A DNA stretch of 64,000 nt, taken from Aedoeadaptatus ivorii. GTDB taxonomy: Bacteria; Bacillota; Clostridia; Tissierellales; Peptoniphilaceae. Below the pieces are notes generated by a model. It searched no databases and was not told where the DNA came from. It saw only the letters and a list, made by a program, of their open reading frames with translations. The position numbers were made by a program, and so were the translations under genes. The stretch spans positions 1-64,000 of the forward strand of contig NZ_JAUSWF010000008.1 in NCBI RefSeq assembly GCF_030815095.1, given 5' to 3'. Below, piece after piece: positions 8,427 to 17,390 of this stretch (the first letter of the stretch is position 1; each line of letters starts with the position of its first letter).

Positions 8427-8462
8427 CAGGTAATAACAAAATATACCAGAAAGGAGTCGATA

Positions 8463-11400
8463 ATGACTAGAAAAAGAACATTATTTATCATGCTTTTACT
8501 GACGTTGATCTTTGTCTTGGTCTCTATAGACTCCAAAGTCTATGCGGAAGAAGTTCCCATGACCGAGACAAAAGTGACAGAGATAAGGGAAGTAAAAGCC
8601 GAAAAGGAAGTTATTGCGACGGTGAACGAAAAGCTCCCTACCGTGTCCACGAAGGATTCCCCAGCGGAAAGTGAACATTCTCCTAGTGAAGAAGCTAGTG
8701 AGTCAGAAGCTCTGACCACCCAAAAACCTGAGCTTGAAGCGGTTGATGACGGCCAAAGTGAGCGTCCCTCAACTAACCAAGACACTCAGGAAGAGAAGGG
8801 TCAGGAATCGACATATCAAACAAGCGAAAAAGCTGAAAAAGCTCAAGCAACTGACGAAGTTGATGAAGCTGAAAAAGCGGATGAACCGCCCCTACTTAAT
8901 GAAGAAAAGCAGGAAGAAGACTCAGACGAGGAAGGCGTCCTGGCAGAGGTCCAAGACCAAATAGACCCATCTGAGGAAGGGAAAGATTCGGAGACGGTCC
9001 AAGTCACCGAACCTGTGGAGCCAGAAGCTGAAGAAGAGAATACCGAAGCTACAGAAGCAGATGAAAAAGAAGCTGCTGAAGCTGGCGAGATTCTAAAAGA
9101 AGGCGAAACTTTAGAAATCTCCGAACTGGCCAAAGAGCCTATGGCTTTTGGGGCAGGATCTGGAGAATCTCAAAAATCAGTTGAAGTTTCTACTTTTGAC
9201 CAATTAAAAAAAGCGATTGAAGATGCTGACGGAAATCCAACCATCATCGTCATTACGAAAAGCTTTACTTTGACAGAAGCTTTAACGATTGGGAAAGACC
9301 AAGACATTACTTTAACTGCTAAGAATGAACGAAAGGAAGATGCATGGGAACCGATTAAAAGACCAGCTGATTACGCTGACCAAGGCGAGAAAAAGCAAAG
9401 AGAAATCATTGAAGAAGGTAGAAAACGTGGTGAAGAAGCTTTAGAAAAAGCTGATTTAGATAAAAACCCATTACCATCTGAAGATAAAGACATCATTATT
9501 CAAAGAGCAGAGGATTTTGTCAACGATACTTTGTTTAAAGTATTGGGAAAACTCACGCTTGGAACGGATGATTCCGCCGTCTATATCGACGGAAATGGAG
9601 ATTCTGCACGTACAGCCTTTGAGAACAAAGGATCTGTCATTGACGTAAATGGCGAGCTAGTAATGAAAAACGCCGTCATTATGAATTCGTACAACAAACA
9701 CGGTTATACCGGCCCGATCCGCGTCAACAAGGGTGGAACCTTCACCATGGAAGGCGGACGAATTTCCAAGAATACGTCCTACGAACAAATCGATTACGAT
9801 TACGAGCGCCCCTATGCGGCCGGTGCAGTCTTCGTAAACCCAGGCGGAATGTTTACCATGACAAACGGTTTGATCGACAATAATGTCGGTGGCATGACAG
9901 GTGGCGTCTTCGCCGGAGATATGTGGGGCTCCAAAGAAGGGCCTGCCGTCGTCGAGATGAAGGGCGGCATCATCGCCAACAATCTTTCAGCCACTCGATT
10001 CCAAATGGGCGGAGGTCTCAACGGTTTTCCGGCATCTAAGGTCACTATCAACGACGGCATTATCGCCGGAAACAAATCTGCCGGCCCTGGTGGCGGCATC
10101 AGCATTTCTTCCCAGTACATTGGCAGCCCGAGCAATGTTTTAGGGGAAGAAAAAGCAACTGTTAACACCAACTACGAAAACTATATAAAAGAAAATAAAG
10201 CGGAAGCTTTTATTAATGGTGGCTTGATTTATAAAAACCAAGCAGGAACTTCCGGTGGCGGCGTCTACGTCGACTCCAACGATGTCAAATTTGGTAAGAC
10301 CATAATTCTGGATAATAAAGCAGGCCAATTTGGTGGAGGGATTTATGTTTCTTTCCCGCCTATTACACAAAAACTGGAAAACATTCTAATTACTGAAAAC
10401 CATGCGTATGGCGGATACACAGGTAGTATTATCGGCGGTAGCAATGGTGGCGGTCTGTGGAACTGTCCAACAGGCTTTGTCCATATTGGCGATGGCCATA
10501 GCGTCTATGTCTACAACAATGACTCAGGCAGCTATGGAAAAGATATTACTTTTTCTGAAAAAACTTGGTATTTCAACTTAAATGGAGTAAATATTAAAGA
10601 CGAATTCTATTCCCATATTTCACCAGTAACCGAAGACAAAAATATTATCAAGTTTTTAGAAGATGGACCTGATAAAGAAGAGAGGCTCGGTATCCCCGAA
10701 CGTCTTTCTTACCATAATCTTTACACTCACTTGAAGACTATTTATAGTCAAAAGCTTATTGAAGAAGCCTGGAGAAACTCCCAAACTTTTATTTTGGGGA
10801 ACCAAGCCAATAATGGCGGAGGCGTCGGCTCCAATGCTAATATCACCACGCCGAAAGACGAAGGCGAATATGGCATTGAGGCCAATAAAAAATGGGACGA
10901 TAGGATTGAAAAGCACAGAATCCCAAGAAATATCAAGGCAGATCTTTTTATTGTTCCTTTAGACAAGGACCCAAAATATGTAAAAGCTAATTACGGTAAG
11001 GATAACTCCCTTTTTAAATATGGCGAGATCACCCTAGGTGAGGACAACAATTGGCACAGTCGGTTTGACACCAATTACTATAACGGAGCGAATAAAGAGA
11101 AAATTCTGGAGAGACTTGGAATCAAAGATTTCTCCGACATCGGTTTGCCTGACGATGCTTATCAAATGGACAAGGGTCTACCTTTCACTGCTGAAGAGCT
11201 AGCGAAAAAAGGCTACAAATATTTGGTTATAGAGCAAGGTGACAGGTACTTTGTAGAGTATGATGAAGAAAAACCGACAAAGGATAAGATGGAAAAAGCC
11301 GGCGTTCTTGAAGTATTCAGAGAATATAACGACAAGTACGATAAGGGCATTGTTCGGGAAGATAAGGACTTATTCTTTTATCTTTATGACCCCGAAAAAC

Positions 11401-13709
11401 AAACTCTAACTCGCCTTGGTCAAACAAAAATCCATGAAAATGAAGAGACACCAGGTGTTGGCAAGACGACTTTTGCCCACCCGCTTCTACTAAAGAAGGT
11501 TTCAGAATATAAGTATTATGGAGCCTACCGCAAGTTCACTGAATATGAAGGTTGGGACGATTATGAAGGTTATCACAATCGAGATAGGGGTTATGCTATT
11601 ATTCTAACAGAAAATGAAGACGGCACATTGACCGTAGAAGTCCCTTATCTGTGGCTCGATGATTATTATTATGATGTAGGTTTTTCTGCACGTAAACTTG
11701 ATAAAACTCAAGATTATGTTATAAAGGGAAATGAAACACATAGCTTTACTCTTACAAATTCTCCTTGGGGTCAATTAGATGTTGAAAAGTCTTGGAAAAA
11801 CATTAAAGAGAAAGACCAACCGAAATCTATGGACTTCTATCTACTCTTAGAAGGTAAACGAGTGGTCGATAGTTTTGACGAAAAGGGAAAGCCGATTTAT
11901 AAAAAACTTACCCTAAAGGCCGAAGATGAATGGAAAGGTAGCTTTAAAAAGCTCGATCCAAAGGCCCTAGCTGAAGGCAAATATTCCTTAGAAGAAGATT
12001 CAGATATTTTTGCACCTGAATGGATAAATAAAAAAGAAAAATTTATTGTTCGAATTGGTTATGCTGATGATTATCATGAGGAAGGTCAGGACGATAATGT
12101 AGTAACTACTACCGGGGGTCATTTTAAGTCCCATATTTATAAAAATGGGGATGGAACCTACAAGAATATAAAGTTGAACCTATTTCTAGACGGCGAGATA
12201 GTGGATACTCAAGAATTTACGTTTACTGTGGATTATATGCCCGATTATGATATAACCTACACTTATCTTAATAAGGATGTGGAGTTTAAAAAGATTGAAG
12301 TTGAAACTTTTGGTCAAGGTATTCCCGTTAAATATTATGATATTATAAGCGATGAACGAGGACTCAATGAACCGGGACTATTTGAATACAACTTCTATTT
12401 GAAGAAGGACGAAGGAGGAGCTTATGCACTCTACCTACCTCGTCTAGTTATTAATGGTGTACCATATGCAGATCTATTTATTGCTCGATCGGGAGAATAT
12501 AACCCAACATATGAACGTTATGAAAGAACCACTGTTATCGATCCATTGCCTATCCCTATTGAAGATGATCAGAATTGGCAAATAAAGACTGAAAACCATT
12601 ACGGTCCAACTCATGAAGTTGAGATTTTAAAACAATGGCTTGGTGGAGAAAATAAAATTCCTAACGAAATCACAGTTATTATTACTGATGAAAAAGGTGA
12701 GGTTAAGGAAATCCAACTTACTAAGGAAGGCAACTGGCAAGAGACCTTAGAAAACTTAAAGGGTACCCTTCGTAAGCATGGATACTCCATTAAGGAAGTG
12801 GAAGTTCCAGGCTTCACTGGCGACATTAAGACTGAAAAAGCTGGATTAAAAGTCATCGGCAAGGACAAGGACGGCAAAGAAATAACCCTTAACTATATGA
12901 CCGATGAACTTAAAAAGCTTTTAGCTAAGGGAAATTATCGCTACGAAGTCTTTGAGCTTTCAGAAGAAGATCAATTAAAAGAGTTCAACTTAGACAATAT
13001 TAATACCTTTATCAAAATCGAAAGACAAAAGGATGGACGTTATATTATCCGCTATGCTAAAGGTATTAGCTTAACAGAAATCTTCAAAGTAAATTTGAAG
13101 AACACCTATAGACCACCAGAAACCCCTCCAAGTCCTAAGACTCGTGACATCAAGGTGACCAAGCGTTGGGATCTTGCAACTGGTGAAAGACCGGTGGACC
13201 GTATTCTTGTTGAACTTTACCGAGATGGCCTAGCCACAGGTAAGAGACTGGAATTAAATGCAGACAATAACTGGACCGGTGAATTTACAGGTTTAGAAAT
13301 TGCAAGTAAAGAAAACCCACTTAGGGAATATATATATAGCATTTTCGAAGTGGGAGAAAATGGCGGCCTCATTCAATTTGGAGACAAAAAGTTTGAAGTA
13401 ACTTACTCTGGTGATATGAACAATGGCTTTATGATTACCAATAAAGAAAAGCCAGAAACACCGCCAGAAACTCCAGAGGAACCTCCAGAAACACCGCCAG
13501 AAACTCCAGAGGAACCTCCAGAAACACCAGAAGAACCGCCAGAAACTCCGGAAGTTCCACCGGAAACACCGGGACAACCTCCAAGACTGCCAGGAAAACC
13601 ACCTACAGGATCACCTAAAACTTATGATCCGGGTATTGGTCTCTATCTGATGTCATCTGGTATGTCTGTTCTAGGACTCTATGCAGTCAACAAGAAAAAA
13701 GAAAATTAA
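8463..13709 (+). CDS. Giant wall-anchored surface protein: acidic stalk, beta-helix, Cna-B domains
   Basis: 1748 residues from the ATG at 8463, chosen for its AAAGGAG site; an ATG at 8418 lacks one. A signal peptide (MTRKRTLF, hydrophobic core, cleavage near VYA-EE at 28) is followed by a Glu-rich low-complexity region to about 225. Next is a glycine-rich right-handed beta-helix-like region with repeated GG.F/GGG turns (about 240-700), then less clear domains. Cna-B-like repeats begin near 1098 (LDVEKSW), 1376 (VEILKQWLGG) and 1559 (IKVTKRW). A PPETPEE repeat fills 1662-1712. The C-terminus has SPKTYD, a hydrophobic segment and NKKKEN, a variant sortase signal. The likely role is adhesion or another surface function; the ligand is unknown. 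The gene looks intact and is AT-rich against the host. Confidence 0.85.
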   Translation: MTRKRTLFIMLLLTLIFVLVSIDSKVYAEEVPMTETKVTEIREVKAEKEVIATVNEKLPTVSTKDSPAESEHSPSEEASESEALTTQKPELEAVDDGQSERPSTNQDTQEEKGQESTYQTSEKAEKAQATDEVDEAEKADEPPLLNEEKQEEDSDEEGVLAEVQDQIDPSEEGKDSETVQVTEPVEPEAEEENTEATEADEKEAAEAGEILKEGETLEISELAKEPMAFGAGSGESQKSVEVSTFDQLKKAIEDADGNPTIIVITKSFTLTEALTIGKDQDITLTAKNERKEDAWEPIKRPADYADQGEKKQREIIEEGRKRGEEALEKADLDKNPLPSEDKDIIIQRAEDFVNDTLFKVLGKLTLGTDDSAVYIDGNGDSARTAFENKGSVIDVNGELVMKNAVIMNSYNKHGYTGPIRVNKGGTFTMEGGRISKNTSYEQIDYDYERPYAAGAVFVNPGGMFTMTNGLIDNNVGGMTGGVFAGDMWGSKEGPAVVEMKGGIIANNLSATRFQMGGGLNGFPASKVTINDGIIAGNKSAGPGGGISISSQYIGSPSNVLGEEKATVNTNYENYIKENKAEAFINGGLIYKNQAGTSGGGVYVDSNDVKFGKTIILDNKAGQFGGGIYVSFPPITQKLENILITENHAYGGYTGSIIGGSNGGGLWNCPTGFVHIGDGHSVYVYNNDSGSYGKDITFSEKTWYFNLNGVNIKDEFYSHISPVTEDKNIIKFLEDGPDKEERLGIPERLSYHNLYTHLKTIYSQKLIEEAWRNSQTFILGNQANNGGGVGSNANITTPKDEGEYGIEANKKWDDRIEKHRIPRNIKADLFIVPLDKDPKYVKANYGKDNSLFKYGEITLGEDNNWHSRFDTNYYNGANKEKILERLGIKDFSDIGLPDDAYQMDKGLPFTAEELAKKGYKYLVIEQGDRYFVEYDEEKPTKDKMEKAGVLEVFREYNDKYDKGIVREDKDLFFYLYDPEKQTLTRLGQTKIHENEETPGVGKTTFAHPLLLKKVSEYKYYGAYRKFTEYEGWDDYEGYHNRDRGYAIILTENEDGTLTVEVPYLWLDDYYYDVGFSARKLDKTQDYVIKGNETHSFTLTNSPWGQLDVEKSWKNIKEKDQPKSMDFYLLLEGKRVVDSFDEKGKPIYKKLTLKAEDEWKGSFKKLDPKALAEGKYSLEEDSDIFAPEWINKKEKFIVRIGYADDYHEEGQDDNVVTTTGGHFKSHIYKNGDGTYKNIKLNLFLDGEIVDTQEFTFTVDYMPDYDITYTYLNKDVEFKKIEVETFGQGIPVKYYDIISDERGLNEPGLFEYNFYLKKDEGGAYALYLPRLVINGVPYADLFIARSGEYNPTYERYERTTVIDPLPIPIEDDQNWQIKTENHYGPTHEVEILKQWLGGENKIPNEITVIITDEKGEVKEIQLTKEGNWQETLENLKGTLRKHGYSIKEVEVPGFTGDIKTEKAGLKVIGKDKDGKEITLNYMTDELKKLLAKGNYRYEVFELSEEDQLKEFNLDNINTFIKIERQKDGRYIIRYAKGISLTEIFKVNLKNTYRPPETPPSPKTRDIKVTKRWDLATGERPVDRILVELYRDGLATGKRLELNADNNWTGEFTGLEIASKENPLREYIYSIFEVGENGGLIQFGDKKFEVTYSGDMNNGFMITNKEKPETPPETPEEPPETPPETPEEPPETPEEPPETPEVPPETPGQPPRLPGKPPTGSPKTYDPGIGLYLMSSGMSVLGLYAVNKKKEN
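13449..13590 (+). repeat. Tandem Pro-Glu-Thr coding repeats in the surface protein
   Basis: The codons for PPETPEE-type units repeat about six to seven times with nearly identical bases, just before the anchor. They form a wall-spanning spacer and are prone to length change. Confidence 0.75.
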
Positions 13710-13735
13710 TCCAATAAAGAAATGGCTTTTTAGGT

Positions 13736-13834
13736 GCTCCTAATTAGGGATTTATTTCCTTGAAATTTAATCGGCATGAAGGTATTAACCTTTGTGCCGA
13801 TTTTTATATGTCAATTTTCCCTATAAAGTTCCAA
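13736..13834. repeat. 99-bp direct repeat, right copy (orphan recombinase 3' end)
   Basis: Matches 4613-4711 with two differences. The recombinase end codons are present here without the rest of the gene, so this is the scar of a second element copy or of a duplication. Sequence diverges at 13835. Confidence 0.85.
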
Positions 13835-14532
13835 ATTTTGTATATGATGATAAGGGAGTACCTACTGAAAAATCAGTTACAACTTTTTTAAATAAACTTG
13901 GTGGGATTGCTTATAATAAATCTTTATCTCCCATTAAACAGGAGGTTCTTAGAATAAAGAATAAATGTAAAAATACATTCAACTATTGGAATGACCATGC
14001 TAGTAATGCTATTCTTAATAACTATATTTTAGCACTGAAGTCTGCTAATGGAGTGATGAACAAATTCACTATGATTTAAATAATGAAGTCATAGGACTTG
14101 TTAACAATTCACGTAATTGGTCTGAATGGTCTTCTAGCTATTTTTGATGGATTACAGCAGAATTTCCAAACTATCTGCAAACAGATAAATGCTAGCTATG
14201 AACATAACCTTTATGATTGTACTGCCGTTATGATGAGAAGATTGTTAGAGGGGTTGCTAATTATGGTGTACCAAAATAATGATATAGAATCAGAAATAAA
14301 AAATAAAAATGACAGACCTTTAACTTTGGATAAAATAATTAAAAATGCTGAGAAAAACTCTAAATTATTATTGTCAACTAACACAAAAAATAATATGTAT
14401 AAATTTAAAGAATTAGGAAATTATTCGGCTCATAAAATATGGTACAATACAACTAGAAAAGATATTGAGCCACTTATCTTTAGCTATAGAGTTATAATAG
14501 AAGAGCTGATTTACAAATCAGGATTAAAATAA
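13792..14532 (+). pseudogene. Helical (HEPN/DUF4145-like) protein gene with two frameshifts
   Basis: Three frames join into one protein. Frame A runs to SAN near 14049; a missing T moves it to a frame reading WSDEQIHYDL to SSSYF near 14152; an extra T in a T5 run returns it to a third frame (DGLQQNFQTI) that ends at 14532. The reconstructed C-terminal part, with AVMMRRLLEGLL, LTLDKII and KELGNYSAHK, resembles the DUF4145/HEPN class of helical domains, but this is a weak call. The 5' end runs into the orphan repeat at 13834, so the gene is also truncated there. It may be a fragment of a defence-type gene; no catalytic motif is clear. Confidence 0.6.
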
Positions 14533-14542
14533 GATATAGGCA

Positions 14543-14576
14543 AAAAGGCTATGAGCATTCATACTCATAGCCTTTT
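14543..14576 (+). terminator. Terminator after the helical pseudogene
   Basis: A 13-bp perfect stem, AAAAGGCTATGAG with CTCATAGCCTTTT, loop CATTCATA. It may serve both directions. Confidence 0.8.
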
Positions 14577-14597
14577 ATCTTACCACTTAAAGACTTC

Positions 14598-16727
14598 CTA
14601 ATTGAATTTTTCCTTAATCCCTAATTCAATGAGCCTTAGGGTCCTTTTTTTACATATGATCGATGGTAAAGAGCACCTGTGCCACTTGGCGCGGGTAAAG
14701 GGAGATTTGGGGGCGAAGTTGCCGTCGGCATCGCCTTTCAAAATGCCGGCCTTTGCCAGGGCATCGACGCTCTGTTTGGCCCAGGGGGCGATGCGGTCTG
14801 CGTCTTGAAAAGCGACGGATGCGCCTTGTGCCGGTTGCTTTTTGAGATATTGGATATAGGCTTCGACGATCTTCGCCATTTCTTCGCGGGTGACGGGGCG
14901 ATCGGGGTCGAATTTGCGGTTGCCGATGCCCTGTACCAAGCCCGCCTGTGCCGCCCAGTGAATATAGGGGGCGTAGTAGCGGTCGCGCGCTACGTCGACG
15001 AAATCGCCGCCGGTGTACTCGGCGGTGCGGACCTTCGCCATGCGGCCGAGCACCGTGACGAACTCGCCGCGGGTGACGGCGTCGTTCGGGGCAAATACGG
15101 CCTTGTCCTTGCCGTTGAAGTAGCCTTTTTCCGCCACATAGGCGATGGCGGGGCGCGCCCAGTGGTTTTCTGCCACATCCGTGAAGGGGAAGGCGGGTGC
15201 CTTCGGCGTTTCGGGTTTGCGCGGGGATTGGGGTTTGAATTTGGGCGCAGATTTGCGATCGGCATCGCCTTTGGGGGCGGGTTTCTTTTCTTCGGGTTTT
15301 TTATTCGAATCGGGCATGGGTTTTTCGGGCTTTTTGTCGCCCTCGGGTGCCGGTTTCCACGGCGCGGGATTTTTCTCGCCGGGGGTTTTGGCATCCGGAT
15401 TTTTTTCGGTCTCGGGAGCGCCGGGTTTTTGCGGCATTTTTCCGTCTTCCGGCGCCTTGGGGTCGGATTCGGGGGCATCGGGGGTCGGTGCCTGCGCGTC
15501 GGGTTTCTTTTCTTCGCCGGGCGCGGGTTTTTCGGGGCCTTGTCCCTTGCCGGGGACGACATTTTCCGGTTTCTTATCCTCCGGATCCTTGGGGTTACCC
15601 TCCGGCGATCGGATATATTTCTGCAGCTCCTTGACGCCGTTTTGCAATTCGCCGACGAGGCGATCTACCTCCGCCTTTCCGATGCGGGGTTCTCCCAGGG
15701 TTTTTTCTGTGGCGATAATGCTATTTTTAAGGGCGCCCTCAGCGGCCAAGGATTCCGGCGTGTCTACAAAACGATGCCCGTGGAGGAAGTCCCTCGCGGC
15801 TTGCATGGCTTGTTGCAAGACGTCGAGATTGGGTTTCTTTTCCTTTTTTGTCGCGAGGATCTCGAACTTTCCGAGGACCGGACGATTGTCGTGCATAATT
15901 CCATACTCGAGACGGCCGGCGACATCGTCGTATGTTTCCCCAACCATAAAGTCGAAGAGGGGCGTATCGAAGTCGTAGAGTTCCATCGCGCTCGGATCCG
16001 GCACCAGGAAGTATTCGCGGCCCGGATTCGGTTCGGCGGTGAGAAAAAACTGCATTTCCCCCGTACCGTCGGTGGTTTGACTGATGTAGTCGATACCGGG
16101 TATGCTGTTTAAGCGAATGTGGAACGTTAGATCGGGGATCGGCGCGCCCGTCTCTTTGTCTTTTGCCACGACGGTGAGGGGCGCCCGGTTTTTGACTTTG
16201 TCTTTGTCGAGCGCCGTAAATTCGAGGCGGGCTTCTTCGGGGTGTCCGATATGATTGTCGCCCAAAAAGTAGACCGAGCCTTTTTCGTCGGTACTGAAGT
16301 ATTGTTCTCTTCGGATATATTCTAATTCGACATCTTGCACGGCGACGATGTAGTACGCCTTCGGCAGATCGACGGTAAAGGCGATCTCGCCGCGATTGTC
16401 CGTGCGCTCTTGGGTGATTCGCTTTCTCTCGGGGATCGCTTCTTGGTCTGTATTTTCTTCGATGACGAACAAAGCGACGTTCTTATCTTTTAAGGGCTTT
16501 CCGTCCTTTTCCAGTTTGGCGACGACCTTGTGAATTTCTTCGGCCGGAGATTGCCTTTGTGCGGCGACGAAGCGGGTCGGTTCCGTCCTGCCGATGAGAC
16601 GACGCGCGCCGAGCTCGCGAAGATTCTCGTGACGATCAACGAAATGACCCGCGACGGCGGACTCGACGATCGGGATTTGTTGGCGGACTTTCCCCAAGGG
16701 GAAAAACTGGCACTGTTTTTGCGCCAA
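14598..16727 (-). pseudogene. SLH-domain surface protein, N-terminus lost and C-terminus frameshifted
   Basis: The credible part starts near residue 60 of this frame (SPAEEIHKVV) and has Ig-like segments that include a TTDGTGEM turn, a Pro/Lys/Glu-rich linker at about 385-520 and three S-layer homology repeats (FPFTDVAENHWARPAI, GDFVDVARDRYYAPYI, VAFQDADRIAPWAKQSV), which would bind secondary wall polymers. There is no signal peptide: the first 60 residues are antisense to the neighbouring SLH remnant. Near 14688 one base is missing; restoring it gives a TRAQVAQVLFTIDHM ending with a stop at 14650-14652, just before the terminator arm. As it stands, the frame runs on to 14598 with an unrelated tail. 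It is damaged at both ends and probably not functional. Confidence 0.75.
14616..14651 (-). repeat. Right arm of the long inverted repeat; split terminator
   Basis: CCTTAGGGTCCTTTTTTT (14634-14651) is the exact complement of 4594-4611. The inner block AATCCCTAATT (14616-14626) is the partner of 4619-4629. It lies at the intended stop of the SLH gene. See the left arm at 4594. Confidence 0.7.
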
Positions 16728-17342
16728 AGCCTGAGAGATACCTTCCCCAAAGAAAAGGCTTCACTGATCCAATGGATTTCTGCCACGCCGGTCAAAGTCT
16801 TTCAGGATCGGGGGCAAGTGATTGTCCTTGCCAATATCTTCTATAAGAACTATGAATTTACAGACGGGGTATTCCATAACACCTCCGGCGGAGCGATGCC
16901 CTTAGAGATTCACTTCGTTCCCGAAGGCGATACTTTCGCGATCCGCGATATGATCGAATCTGAGAACGGACAAAAATTATCCGACAGCGTCCGGAAAATG
17001 GCCCGGGGCGACGAAAAAGTATATGAAGCGTTGTTAGAATCGCAAGATCCGAAGATCGACGAAGAAACGGAAAAGGCAATTTTCATCGAGACCTTGGAAG
17101 CGGCGGGATTAAAGGACTATTGCCGCAAACTCGAAGAACTGCCGGGCTACGACGCCGATAAGATTCTGATTCTCAAGGACGTAAAAGACACCCCAGCAGG
17201 CAGTCTGGTTCTGGTAGACAAAGCGGAATACGAGAAAGAGAAGGCAAGAACCGAGAAGGATTGGCGCTATGTAAAGGGGATTCTCTATGATCCTGGCGCC
17301 GAATGGGCCTTTGACTATACCTATGATGATTTTCGCGAATAA
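16530..17342 (+). CDS. SLH-domain-derived protein, 5'-truncated
   Basis: The open frame enters inside an SLH repeat (GDEAGRFRPADETTRAELAKIL), so upstream SLH sequence and a signal peptide must once have existed. The following 230 residues are hydrophilic and soluble-looking; I do not recognise the domain. The only available start near 16530 is a GTG without a clear ribosome site, so expression is doubtful. The 3' end is natural, with a strong terminator 9 bases on. It faces the other damaged SLH gene head to head, and the two overlap antisense at 16530-16727, which suggests an inversion or deletion that joined two SLH genes. Confidence 0.55.
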   Translation: MNFFGRRLPLCGDEAGRFRPADETTRAELAKILVTINEMTRDGGLDDRDLLADFPQGEKLALFLRQSLRDTFPKEKASLIQWISATPVKVFQDRGQVIVLANIFYKNYEFTDGVFHNTSGGAMPLEIHFVPEGDTFAIRDMIESENGQKLSDSVRKMARGDEKVYEALLESQDPKIDEETEKAIFIETLEAAGLKDYCRKLEELPGYDADKILILKDVKDTPAGSLVLVDKAEYEKEKARTEKDWRYVKGILYDPGAEWAFDYTYDDFRE

Positions 17343-17350
17343 CAGATCAT

Positions 17351-17390
17351 AAAAATGTCGCGATCCGCATTCGGATCGCGACATTTTTTT
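17351..17390. terminator. Bidirectional terminator between the SLH remnant and patatin genes
   Basis: A 17-bp stem with five A on one side and seven T on the other, loop CATT (core CGCGATCCG/CGGATCGCG). It serves both convergent genes. Confidence 0.9.

Noticed and set aside
10748..10966. Minus-strand ORFs within the surface protein gene
   Set aside because: Shadows without start signals; the sense frame is continuous over 5.2 kb.
13449..13590. CRISPR-like array
   Set aside because: The short repeats are in-frame Pro-Glu-Thr codons inside the surface protein, without unique spacers.
14679..16112. 477-residue plus-strand frame opposite the SLH gene
   Set aside because: Low-complexity Gly/Phe-rich product of reading Pro/Lys codons backwards.
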